Source: Nocardiopsis sp. CNR-923 (GTDB lineage: Bacteria; Actinomycetota; Actinomycetes; Streptosporangiales; Streptosporangiaceae). Taken from it: a stretch of DNA of 64,000 bases. Made by a program: the position numbers and the translations under genes. The stretch spans positions 1-64,000 of the forward strand of contig NZ_MKKC01000073.1 of assembly GCF_001942255.1 (NCBI RefSeq). The letters are read 5' to 3'. Positions 27,904 through 36,494 of the stretch are shown here, in pieces. The notes beneath the pieces are model-generated. The model searched no databases and was not told the origin of the DNA. It saw nothing but the letters and a program-made list of their open reading frames with translations. Within the stretch, counting starts at the first letter, position 1; the number at the start of each line of letters is the position of its first letter.

Positions 27904-29178
27904 TCACGCGCGCGTTCTGAGTTCGGCGAGGACGTCACCGAACCGGTCCAGACCCCAGTTGAGGTCCTCCTCGGTGATCACCAGCGGGGGCGACATCCGT
28001 ACCGTGGACCCGTGGGTGTCCTTGACCAGGACGCCGTGCTCGGCCAGCCGCTGGCACAGCTCCCTGCCGCTGCCCAGCGCCGGGTCGACGTCGATCCCCG
28101 CCCACAGGCCGATGCTGCGCGCCGAGACCACGCCGTCGCCCACGAACTCCTTCAGGCGGCGGCTGAGCACCTCGCCCAGTCGGCGCGCGTTCTCCAGGTA
28201 CGGCCCCTCGGTCAACATCCTGACGACGGTGCCGCCTACCGCGCCCGCGAGCGGGTTGCCCCCGAACGTGCTCCCGTGCTGGCCCGGCTGGATGACGCCG
28301 AGCACGTCCTCGTCGGCGACCATGGCCGAGACCGGCAGGATCCCGCCGCCCAGCGCCTTGCCGAACAGGTAGGCGTCCGGCACCACACCGGTGTGCTCGC
28401 ACGCCCGGATCGTGCCGGTCCGGCCCAGACCCGCCTGGACCTCGTCGGCGATGAACAGCACCCGGTCGCGGTCGCAGATCTCCCGGACGCGCGGCAGGTA
28501 GTCCTGCGGGGGGACGATCACACCGGCCTCGCCCTGCACCGGTTCGATGAGCACGGCCGCGGTGGTCTCGTCGATCGCGTCCTCGATCGCCTTCGCGTCG
28601 CCGTACGGCACCGACCGGAAGCCCGGGGTGTACGGCCCGAAGCCCGTCCTGGCCTCGGGGTCGGAGGAGAAGGAGACGATGGTGGTGGTACGCCCGTGGA
28701 AGTTGGCGCCCGCCACGACGATGGTGGCCTGGTTCTCGGGAACGCCCTTGACTTCGTAGGCCCACTTGCGGGCGACCTTGATACCGGTCTCCACCGCCTC
28801 GGCGCCGGTGTTCATCGGCAGGACCTTCTCCTTGCCGACCATGTCGGCCAGGGCGCTCACCCAGGGGCCGAACTGGTCGTTGTAGAAGGCCCGGCTGGTC
28901 AGCGTCACCCGGTCGAGCTGCCGGTGGGCGGCGGCGAGCAGGTCGGGGTGGTGGTGACCGAAGTTCATGGCCGAATACCCGGCCAGACAGTCCAGGTACC
29001 GGCGTCCCTCCACGTCGGTCACCCAGGCTCCGCGGCCCTCGGCGATCACCACGGGCAGGGGTGAGTAGTTGTGCGCGGACCGTGCCCGCGCGAGGGCGAT
29101 GTGCTCCTCACTGGAGAGTGCCTGTCCGCCGGGGTTTCCTGCGGAGTCCTGCTGACCCATGTTGCGGGTGTCGCTCAT
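27904..29178 (-). CDS. rocD: Ornithine-oxo-acid aminotransferase
   Basis: Transfers the delta-amino group of L-ornithine to 2-oxoglutarate, giving glutamate-5-semialdehyde in arginine degradation and proline supply. 424 residues. MNFGHHHPDLLAAAHRQ, LPMNTGAEAVETGIKVARKW, FHGRTT, EPVQGEAGV, IADEVQAGLGRTG and the PLP Lys in LFGKALGGGILPVSA are the family's markers. ATG at 29178. No other arginine catabolic gene is nearby; a separate ammonium or arginine regulator would control it. Confidence 0.93.
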   Translation of the reverse strand: MSDTRNMGQQDSAGNPGGQALSSEEHIALARARSAHNYSPLPVVIAEGRGAWVTDVEGRRYLDCLAGYSAMNFGHHHPDLLAAAHRQLDRVTLTSRAFYNDQFGPWVSALADMVGKEKVLPMNTGAEAVETGIKVARKWAYEVKGVPENQATIVVAGANFHGRTTTIVSFSSDPEARTGFGPYTPGFRSVPYGDAKAIEDAIDETTAAVLIEPVQGEAGVIVPPQDYLPRVREICDRDRVLFIADEVQAGLGRTGTIRACEHTGVVPDAYLFGKALGGGILPVSAMVADEDVLGVIQPGQHGSTFGGNPLAGAVGGTVVRMLTEGPYLENARRLGEVLSRRLKEFVGDGVVSARSIGLWAGIDVDPALGSGRELCQRLAEHGVLVKDTHGSTVRMSPPLVITEEDLNWGLDRFGDVLAELRTRA

Positions 29179-29551
29179 CTAGCCGCTCCGATCACCATTG
29201 ACCGATGTCAGACAGTAGATACCCACCATCGGGCCCGGTAGAGCCCTGAGGCGGAAGTCCCCAAGAGTTGAGCAGATCATCCGGTGAGCACACAAGAGGT
29301 AAGGCAGATCACAGTTCGGGCACCGGGCCCGAAACCCGGGCACACGTCGCGCGCCGAGCCCGCTGAGCGGGGGCCTCGACACGCGACGTGACCTGGACCG
29401 AGTTCCCAGGTGACGCGCTCCACAGCCCCGACCGCGATCGCCCCCCTTCCCGCGGGGTACGGTCGGCTCATCAGCCACCCCGCCGCGGCGGTCGGCGTCG
29501 CGTGGACGCCCGGCCGAGGTCGGCCCGAGATCCGTTCCAGGGAGGTCCGGC
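29179..29551. other. Intergenic region, no gene recognised
   Basis: 370 bases between the divergent rocD and acyl-CoA synthetase genes. The first 130 bases next to rocD are AT-richer (for example AGTTGAGCAGATCATC near 29268), so this is probably where both promoters lie. No RNA motif or ORF is supported. Confidence 0.35.
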
Positions 29552-31234
29552 GTGCCCAGCCCAGCGTCCCCCGACGCCCCCTTCTCCCTCCCCCGCCTGC
29601 TCACCGCCGTGACCGAGGCGGTGCCCGAACGCGTCGCGCTCGTCGCGGGACCCCGACGCCTCACCTACCGGACCCTGCACGACCGCTCCCTGCGCTTGGC
29701 CGCGCACCTGGTGGAGGCGGGTGTGCGCCCCGGGGAGCACGTGGCGATCCTGGCGTTCAACCGGGCCGAGTGGGTGGAGTCCTTCCTCGGGGTCATGCGC
29801 GCGGGCGCGGTCCCGGTGAACGTGAACTACCGCTACGTCTCGGGCGAGTTGCGGCACGTGCTGTCGGACTCCCACGCGGTCGCGCTCATCGCGGAGGACT
29901 CCCTTGCCGCGAAAGTCACCGCCGTCCGCCCCGACCTGCCCCGTCTGCGCCACGTCCTGCTGATCGAGGACGGCGGCGTGCGCGACGCCGACCTCGACGG
30001 AACCGACTACGAACGGGCGTTGGCCTGCACGTCCCCGGACGCCGCCACCCCACCGCCGACCTCCGGCGACGACCACTACCTCCTCTACACGGGCGGCACC
30101 ACCGGCTACCCGAAGGGCGTGCTGTGGCGGCAGGCGGACATCTTCCGCGCCGCCCTGGAGCGCCGGGCCCCGGGCGAGCCGCGCGCCCGGACCGCCGAGG
30201 ACGTCGCCGAGCGCGCCCGGCGCTGCTTCCCCCAGCGGATGCTCGTGCTGGGGCCGCTGATGCACGCCGCCGGGCAGTGGAACGCGTTGAGCATGATGCT
30301 GTGCGGCAAGCGCGTGGTCCTGTCCACCGACCGCAGCTTGCGCCCCGACCGCGTGGTGGAGCTGGCACACCGCGAGGGCGTCCACGTGGTGCAGCTGGTC
30401 GGGGACGCGATGGCCCGCCCGCTCGCACGGCACCTGCTCACCGAGCCTGGGATGTGCCCCGAGCTGGCCTCGGTGCGCTCCGGGGGCACCCCGCTCACCC
30501 CGTCCGTGCGCGCTCTCTGGCGGGCCTGGCGCGCGGACGTCGCCCTGGCCGACGCCTACGGGGGGTCGGAGACCGGCGTGTGCGGTTCGGCGTCCCCGCC
30601 CGAGGAGGACTCCGGCGGGGCCGGCGACGGCCGCAGCTTCACCATGGGCGGCAGCATCGCCGTGCTGGACGAGGCCCTGCGCCCGCTGAGCCCGGGATCG
30701 CGGCGCATCGGGCGCATCGCGCGGACCGGACGCATCCCGCTCGGCTACTACAACGACCCGATCGCCACCGCGCGGACCTTCCCCGTCGACTCCGAGGGCC
30801 GGCGTTGGGCCCTGTCCGGCGACTACGGCACCCGTGCGCGGGACGGGTCGGTGATGCTCCTGGGCAGGGGCAGCGTCGTCATCAACACCGCCGGGGAGAA
30901 GGTCTACCCGGAGGAGGTCGAGGCAGTGCTCAAGGCGCATCCCCTGGTGGAGGACGCGATCGTCGTGCCCGCCCCGGACGAACGGCTCGGCCAGCGGGTG
31001 ACCGCCCTGGTGTCGCTCGCCGACGGCGCCGAGACAAGTGCCGACCAGCTGCGCTCGCACTGCCGGGGACGGTTGGCGGGATTCAAGGTGCCGCGCAGCG
31101 TCCACGTCGTGGACAGGGTCCGGCGAACGGCGGTCGGCAAGCAGGACTACCGGTGGGCGGCCTCGGTCGCGCGCGGCGGCGCGGAGGGGGACGTCAGCGC
31201 GTCCGGCGCCGCTCCCGAACACGCGGTGCACTGA
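29552..31234 (+). CDS. Acyl-CoA synthetase (AMP-forming, FadD-like)
   Basis: 560 residues. The adenylate-forming signature YTGGTTGYPKG is at about residue 185, after an N-terminal domain with LTYRTLHDRSLRLAAHL. The second core motif is ADAYGGSETG (A5), then LSGDYGTRARDGSVMLLGRGSVVINTAGEKVYP (A7/A8). The A10 Lys lies in RTAVGKQDYRWA. It activates a carboxylic acid, probably a fatty or steroid-type acid, to its CoA ester through an acyl-adenylate. GTG 29552 is preceded by GGAGG. It differs from FadD3/FadD17-type only in details not visible by eye, so the substrate is left open. Confidence 0.88.
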   Translation: MPSPASPDAPFSLPRLLTAVTEAVPERVALVAGPRRLTYRTLHDRSLRLAAHLVEAGVRPGEHVAILAFNRAEWVESFLGVMRAGAVPVNVNYRYVSGELRHVLSDSHAVALIAEDSLAAKVTAVRPDLPRLRHVLLIEDGGVRDADLDGTDYERALACTSPDAATPPPTSGDDHYLLYTGGTTGYPKGVLWRQADIFRAALERRAPGEPRARTAEDVAERARRCFPQRMLVLGPLMHAAGQWNALSMMLCGKRVVLSTDRSLRPDRVVELAHREGVHVVQLVGDAMARPLARHLLTEPGMCPELASVRSGGTPLTPSVRALWRAWRADVALADAYGGSETGVCGSASPPEEDSGGAGDGRSFTMGGSIAVLDEALRPLSPGSRRIGRIARTGRIPLGYYNDPIATARTFPVDSEGRRWALSGDYGTRARDGSVMLLGRGSVVINTAGEKVYPEEVEAVLKAHPLVEDAIVVPAPDERLGQRVTALVSLADGAETSADQLRSHCRGRLAGFKVPRSVHVVDRVRRTAVGKQDYRWAASVARGGAEGDVSASGAAPEHAVH

Positions 31235-31626
31235 CCGGTCCGCGGGAGGCAGGGAGAGGGGCAGCGCCCCCCTGGTGCGGTCCTCCGCACCCGGCGTGCG
31301 GGCACACCTCATTTCGGCCACCGAGTCAAAGCAGTCAAACCCAGCCGAAACCCCGTTTGCGCCGTGTCACAGGCGGTCCGGCCCGCCACCCGCGCCGCTA
31401 GACTGACCACGCCCGGACGGCCTGAGCCCCCCGTCCCCGGTTCCGGACCACCCGGCGCACCCTCCCGGGGACCGCGCGCCGGACCGGGCACCCCGTCGGG
31501 TCCAGGAACCCGCGAGACAGTCCCTTCACGCCACCTCCGCCCGGTCGAGGTGGGTACGGTGACAGCATCAGAACGGAGGACGGCGCGCCCCCTCCCGGAG
31601 CATCCGGCACGCGCCCCACAACCCAT
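31235..31626. other. Intergenic region with small hairpin, no gene recognised
   Basis: 390 bases between the acyl-CoA synthetase and DUF368 genes. A perfect 7-bp hairpin with four-base loop (GGTGCGG-TCCT-CCGCACC, 31274-31291) may end transcription of the upstream gene. Further right, TAGACT near 31398 could be a -10 element for the next gene. Nothing else is supported. Confidence 0.35.
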
Positions 31627-32556
31627 ATGGCCAAGTCAGTAGGCTCCTTCATCTTCAACGCCGTGCGCGGCGGGGCCGTGGGCACCTCGGAGGCCCTGCC
31701 CGGGATCAGCGGCGGCACGGTCGCGCTCATCGTCGGCCTCTACGACAAGCTGATCGGCGGCGCCGGCCACATGGTCAGCGGCATCAAGCGCTACGTCACC
31801 GACGTCCCGCGCGGCCGCGGCGGGGAACGCGCCCGGGAGCAGTTCCGCCTCGTCGACTGGAGCGTGCTGATCCCGGCGCTCATCGGCATGGCCGGCGCCC
31901 TCCTGCTGGCCCTGCTCCTCATCGCTCCACTGGTCGAGGAACACACGCAGTACGCCTACGCGGTCTTCTTCGGGCTGGTGCTCGCCTGCCTGTGGGTGCC
32001 CTACTCCGGATCCGGCAAGCCGTGGCGGGCCTGGCACTACCTCGTCGCGCTGGTCTTCGCGGCCGTGGCCTTCGCCCTGACGGGACTGCCCGGCGCGAAC
32101 CTGCCCGCCCACCCCGCGGTCGTCTTCCTCGTCGCCGCCGTGGCGATCTGCGCCCTCGTGCTGCCGGGGGTGTCGGGTTCGTTCATCCTGGTCACGGTCG
32201 GCCTGTACGTGCCCACCAAGGACGCGCTGGAGAACCTCGACCTGGTCTACATCGGGGCCTTCGTCCTGGGCGCGATCACCGGCCTCTCCCTGTTCGTGAA
32301 GCTCCTCCAGTTCCTCCTGGAGACCTACCACCACATCACCCTCGTCGTCCTGACCGGGCTCATGGCGGGGTCACTGCGCGCCCTGTGGCCGTGGCAGACC
32401 GAGGACCGCGAGATCCTGCCCCCCACCGAGGTCCCCCTGACGGTGACCCTCATGGTGGTCGGCTTCCTCGTGGTCCTGGCCGCCATCGTCTACGAGAACC
32501 GCAAGAAGGCCCGGATCGGGATCGCCCACGAGCACCACTCCACCCCGGTCCACTAG
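31627..32556 (+). CDS. DUF368 membrane protein, undecaprenyl-phosphate translocase family (PopT-like)
   Basis: 309 residues, about eight membrane helices. The paired signature of the family is clear: GTSEALPGISGGTVALIVGLYD near residue 20 and VLPGVSGSFILVTVGLYVP near 178, an inverted-repeat arrangement. DUF368 proteins recycle undecaprenyl phosphate across the membrane alongside the DedA-type UptA (established for Bacillus and related work). That role is transferred here by family membership. No membrane-linked partner gene lies beside it. ATG 31627. Confidence 0.85.
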   Translation: MAKSVGSFIFNAVRGGAVGTSEALPGISGGTVALIVGLYDKLIGGAGHMVSGIKRYVTDVPRGRGGERAREQFRLVDWSVLIPALIGMAGALLLALLLIAPLVEEHTQYAYAVFFGLVLACLWVPYSGSGKPWRAWHYLVALVFAAVAFALTGLPGANLPAHPAVVFLVAAVAICALVLPGVSGSFILVTVGLYVPTKDALENLDLVYIGAFVLGAITGLSLFVKLLQFLLETYHHITLVVLTGLMAGSLRALWPWQTEDREILPPTEVPLTVTLMVVGFLVVLAAIVYENRKKARIGIAHEHHSTPVH

Positions 32557-32741
32557 GCGTGTCCCGTGGCTGCCGCCCGTCGCGAGCGGCGTGTCCGCCG
32601 CGGCGGTCCCCAGGCCGAGGAGGGAGTGAGGACGCGGTCCTCGCGACGGTCCAACGTGCGGACGGTCGTGCCCACACCACGCAGAAGGAGGCAGGGGCTT
32701 GCCCTCCCGCCGGAAGGCGGGGCATCCGCCCCAGACATCAG
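32557..32741. other. thiD leader with GC hairpins, no TPP riboswitch seen
   Basis: 185 bases before thiD. It has AGAAGGAGGCAGGG near 32680 and short GC-rich hairpins such as CCGGAAGGCGGGGC near 32710. The conserved TPP-riboswitch strings (CTGAGA and ACCTGA/GATAATGC-like blocks) are absent, so thiD here is probably not riboswitch-controlled. Confidence 0.4.
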
Positions 32742-33545
32742 ATGAGTGCGTACAACGTCGTGTCCATCGCCGGAAGCGACCCCAGCGGCGGCGCCGGAGT
32801 CCAGGCTGACCTCAAGGCGTTCTCCGCGCACGGCACCTTCGGGATGACCGTGATCACCGCGTTGACCGCGCAGTCCACGCGCGGGGTGACGGGCGTCCAC
32901 GAGGTCCCGGTGGAGTTCGTGGTCCGACAGATGGACACACTGTTCGACGACGCCACGATCCACGCGGTCAAGGTGGGGATGCTCGCCACCGCCGAGATCG
33001 CCGAGGCGGTGGCGGACGCGATCGTCCGCCACGAACTGCCGAACGTGGTGGTGGACCCGGTGATGGTCGCCAAGAGCGGTGACCGGCTGCTGGCGACCTC
33101 CGCGGTCAAGGCGCTGCGCACGCGCCTGCTGCCGCGCGCGGACCTGATCACGCCGAACCTGCCCGAGGCCGCCGACCTGTTGGGCGAGGCGGAGGCCGCC
33201 GACCTGGCGACGATGCGGGCCCAGGCCCAGCGCCTGTTGGAACTGGGCCCGCGCCGGGTCCTGCTCAAGGGCGGCCACCTGGCCGGGGACGAGAGCGTCG
33301 ACGTCCTCGTCTCCCGGGACGCCGGGCCGGTCGAGTTCCGGGCCCCGCGGGTGGCCACCCGCAACACACACGGCACGGGCTGCACACTCTCCTCGTCGAT
33401 CGCCGCGCTCCTGCCGCAGCGCCCCGACACGGCCAGCGCGGTCGCGGACGCCAAGGCGTACCTGACCGAGGCGATCCGGCGCGCCGGCGAGATCGACGCG
33501 GGCGGCGGCCAGGGACCGGTGCACCACTTCCACCGGTGGTGGTAG
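32742..33545 (+). CDS. thiD: Hydroxymethylpyrimidine/phosphomethylpyrimidine kinase ThiD
   Basis: Phosphorylates HMP and HMP-P with ATP in the pyrimidine branch of thiamine synthesis. 267 residues, the usual size. SIAGSDPSGGAGVQADLKAF at the start, NVVVDPVMVAKSGDRLL, ADLITPNLPEA, RVLLKGGH and the anion-hole motif NTHGTGCTLSSSIAA with catalytic Cys and Asp-region residues are all present. ATG 32742. It is convergent with the symporter gene and separated from it by an 11-bp hairpin. Confidence 0.93.
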   Translation: MSAYNVVSIAGSDPSGGAGVQADLKAFSAHGTFGMTVITALTAQSTRGVTGVHEVPVEFVVRQMDTLFDDATIHAVKVGMLATAEIAEAVADAIVRHELPNVVVDPVMVAKSGDRLLATSAVKALRTRLLPRADLITPNLPEAADLLGEAEAADLATMRAQAQRLLELGPRRVLLKGGHLAGDESVDVLVSRDAGPVEFRAPRVATRNTHGTGCTLSSSIAALLPQRPDTASAVADAKAYLTEAIRRAGEIDAGGGQGPVHHFHRWW

Positions 33546-33598
33546 CGGCACGGTCACCGGTGGCGCGTGCCGTCACCGGCGCCGCCCGGCGCACGAGA

Positions 33599-33623
33599 GG
33601 GGACCGCGCGGGGCGCGGTCCCC
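33599..33623. terminator. Bidirectional terminator between thiD and the symporter gene
   Basis: GGGGACCGCGC at 33599-33609 pairs perfectly with GCGCGGTCCCC at 33613-33623 around a three-base loop. CTTCGT follows. Confidence 0.75.
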
Positions 33624-33653
33624 TTCGTCACGTCCTTCCCCGGAGGGTGAGCG

Positions 33654-35070
33654 CTACGCGCGCACGTCCTCCATGACGGAGTCCGGGTTCTTCCAGTCCG
33701 GGTGGGAGAAGAACTTGCGGGTCTCCGCCACCACGACCGGCGACAGCAGCAGGAGACCGATGAGGTTGGGCAGCGCCATGAGGCCGTTGGCGATGTCGCT
33801 GAAGAGCCACACCGAGTCCAGTGCGGCGACCGAGCCGACGTAGATGACCGCGATGAACACCAGCCGGTACGGGAGGACGAGTCGCGTCCGCCGAGGAACT
33901 CCACGCACCGCTCGCCGTAGTACGCCCAGCCGAGCAGTGTGGTGAACGCGAACACCGCGACCGAGATCGCCACGACGTAACTGCCCACCGGGGCCAGTCC
34001 GGGGCTGATCATGCCGAGCCCCGTGGTCATGGCGTCCGTGGTCAGCAGCGAGCCGTCGCTGCTGTTCTCGCCCTGCCAGACCCCGGTCGTGATGATGACC
34101 AGGCACGTCATCGTGACGACGATGATCGTGTCGATGAACGTCTGGGTCATGGACACCATCGCCTGCCGGACCGGCTGCCGGGTCTGGCGGCCGCAGCGGC
34201 GATGGCGCCGGTGCCCAGGCCCGACTCGTTGGAGAAGATGCCGCGGGCGAATCCCAGCTGGATGGCCATCATGACGCCCGCTCCGGCGAACCCGCCGACC
34301 GGGGCGGTCCCGGTGAAGGCGTCGGTGACCACGAGCACGAGCGCCGGGACGATGTTCGCCCAGTTGACGATGAGGATCAGCAGGGCGATGCCGATGTAGG
34401 CGATGATCATCAGCGGGACGAGGGCGGAGGCGACGCGGCCGATGCTCTTGATGCCGCCGAGGATGACGGCGCCCGCGAGCACCATCAGCACCAGGCCCAC
34501 CATCCACGGCTCCAGCGGCGTGATGTTGGTGATCTGCTGCGAGACGGCGTTGGCCTGGGTGCCGTTGCCGATGCCGAAGGCGGCGACGGCACCGAACACC
34601 GCGAAGGCCATGCCCAGCGTGGCACCGAGCCCGCCCGGCAGGCCGTACTTGAGGTAGAACATCGGGCCGCCGCTCTGTTCGCCCTTGGCGTCGGTGCGGC
34701 GGAACATGACGCCGAGCAGCGCCTCGCTGTACTTGGTGGCCATGCCGAAGAAGCCGACGATCCACATCCAGAACAGCGCGCCGGGGCCGCCCAGGCCGAT
34801 GGCGAGCGCGGCGCCGGCGATGTTGCCGACACCGACGGTGGCGGCGAGCGCGGTGCTCAGGGCCTGGTAGTGGGAGATGTCGCCCTCGACGGAGTCGTCC
34901 TCCTTACGGCGGACGAACGCCAACCACAGGGCGTGGGGCAGCCGGAGGAGCTGAAGCAGCCGCAGCCGGACGGTCAGGAAGACGCCGACGCCGAGGAGCA
35001 GCGGGATGAGGACGTACGGCCCCCAGATGATGCTGCTGACCTGCGCGGACATGTCGAGGAATTGATCCAT
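33654..35070 (-). CDS. Sodium:alanine symporter family protein (AGCS), two one-base frameshifts
   Basis: About 472 residues, roughly ten or eleven membrane helices. The AGCS signature is strong: ALSTALAATVGVGNIAGAALA, GGPGALFWMWIVGFFGMATKYSE, GIFSNESGLGTGAIAAAAA, and QPVRQAMVSMTQTFIDTIIV. It moves alanine or glycine into the cell with sodium. Frame shifts near 34187 (AAG reading as AG) and 33888 are single missing bases; adding two gives a multiple of three. Start ATG 35070. A second alanine-related gene, ald, lies 23 kb to the left. Confidence 0.87.
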
Positions 35071-35264
35071 GCGGGGATCTCCCTATTCACGATCAGGTAC
35101 TGGGGGATGGCCGTGTGCCCGCGGTCGGCGGGGCGACCTTCCCGAGGGATCGGTGCCCACCGGGCCGGGACACCCAGAGAGGTGGTGTCAGGTTTGCAGC
35201 GGTTCGTCACGATGGCGTCACGGTCGACCGTCGCAACCGTTGCGGCGGCACGGGACTGGCCCTC

Positions 35265-35519
35265 TCACGTGTCCGCGGCGCCGTCGGACTGGGCCAGGGC
35301 GAGTGCGCTGAGAGCCGCCGCGGCGGCGTCGGGGTCCGCTCCGCGCCCCACCGCGACGCCGAGCAGGTACGTGGTGAGTGGCGCCGCGGGTCGCGCCACG
35401 GAGTGGGCGGCGTCCCTGGCCAGGTCGAGGACCCGGTCGACGTCCGCCTTCTCGACGGGCCCGTCCCCGGTCAGGTCCAGCTCGGCGCGGACCATCTCCG
35501 CCCATTCCGCGAGGGTCAC
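35265..35519 (-). CDS. DUF6457 domain protein
   Basis: 84 residues. VTLAEWAEMVRAELDL, VLDLARDAAHSVARPAAPLTTYLLGVAVGR is the DUF6457 pattern, a helical domain often fused to or next to molybdenum cofactor guanylyltransferase (MobA). No molybdenum gene is seen nearby here. GTG 35519 with AGGGAG upstream gives the family-typical beginning; ATG starts at 35549 and 35570 would add about 10-17 residues. It lies upstream of the symporter gene on the same strand. Confidence 0.65.
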   Translation of the reverse strand: MTLAEWAEMVRAELDLTGDGPVEKADVDRVLDLARDAAHSVARPAAPLTTYLLGVAVGRGADPDAAAAALSALALAQSDGAADT

Positions 35520-35747
35520 CGAACGACTCCCTAGGGTTGTGCTGCGCATACGCAAGGCGATCCTATCCACCGTCGGGCCACCGGTTGGCCACGCGGTCGC
35601 ACGATCGGCGTCACCGCGCGCTCGGCGAAACCACCCCTGACCTTCGGCTTCGGTTCTTCGGGGGCCCGATCACGGTTCATCCCGCCAACCTAGCGTCGGA
35701 GGCAGACATCCCCCTGGTGTTGGGAGCCCTGCCCATGTCCCCGACCG

Positions 35748-36345
35748 ATGCCCCGAGTCGAGGCCGCGCGTCGGTGGGCGCTGCCGACCGTGGCCGTGTT
35801 CCAGACCGACCTGGCCGGGTTCGCCGGCCGGTACGGGCTGCCCGCGGGCGGGGCCGTGTGGTCGTCGCTGCGCCGGGTGCACTCCGCCGTCGACCGCACG
35901 CTGGTGCCGTCCACGGCCACCATGGAGTCCCTGGCCGACCACGGCTTCCCGCGACTGGACCTGTGGCCGCGCGGGGTGGACACCGCGCGTTTCTCCCCCG
36001 AGCACCGTGACGGGAACTGCGTCGGGGGTTCCGGCCGTGGCCCCGGGCTCCGGCGGCCCCGTGGACCTGGTCGCCCCCGAGCGCAACGGCCTGCTGTACG
36101 ACCCCGACTCCGTGCGCGAGCTGCGGGTGGCGGTGGGACGTCTGGCGCACAACCGCCGGGCGCGGGAACGGATGGCGGCCGCGGCGCGCCCCTCGGTGGC
36201 GCACCGCACGTGGGAGGCGGTGGGCGCTGAGTTGGTCGAGCACTACCGGTCGGTGATCGCTCCGAGCCGGGAGCTGGCCCGCCAGGCCGACCCGCGGGGG
36301 CTGCGGCACGGCCCCCTGTCGGGCACCGCCCCCGGCTCCGCCTGA
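35748..36345 (+). pseudogene. Remnant of an MgtA/PimB-like mannosyltransferase: N terminus and centre missing
   Basis: The sequence opens at VEAARRWALPTVAVFQTDLAGF, which in intact actinobacterial GDP-mannose-dependent alpha-mannosyltransferases is preceded by about 100 residues. It continues normally to GVDTARFSPEHR. The next recognisable segment, after a frame change, is ASGVPAVAPGSGGPVDLVAPERNGLLYDPDSV, normally 115-130 residues further on. The donor-binding half in between (nucleotide-sugar motif with EALASG) is missing. The end, through WEAVGAELVEHYRSV, is normal. Both missing blocks are too large for base-calling errors. This is a decayed gene or an assembly collapse. Confidence 0.7.
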
Positions 36346-36411
36346 GGCGAGCCGCTGGGACCCAGCGGCGGCCGGCCGGTGTCGCCGGGAGCCCCGAGGC
36401 GCCCAGGAGAA

Positions 36412-36442
36412 GGCCTCCCCCGGAACGGGCCCGGGGGAGGCC
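36412..36442. terminator. Hairpin terminator between mannosyltransferase remnant and aminotransferase
   Basis: 12-bp perfect stem: GGCCTCCCCCGG 36412-36423 with CCGGGGGAGGCC 36431-36442, 7-base loop. Convergent genes on both sides. Confidence 0.7.
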
Positions 36443-36494
36443 GGTGGGACGCGGCCGTCTCGCCCCCTTCGCGTGACGGGCGCGGTCCGGGTCC

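Noticed and set aside
29179-29664. A 161-residue minus-strand frame over the acyl-CoA synthetase start.
   Set aside because: Antisense shadow rich in Arg/Gly/Pro without motif, overlapping a well-supported CDS start.
32557-32741. TPP riboswitch ahead of thiD.
   Set aside because: The conserved blocks of the THI element are not present in the leader; only generic GC hairpins are.
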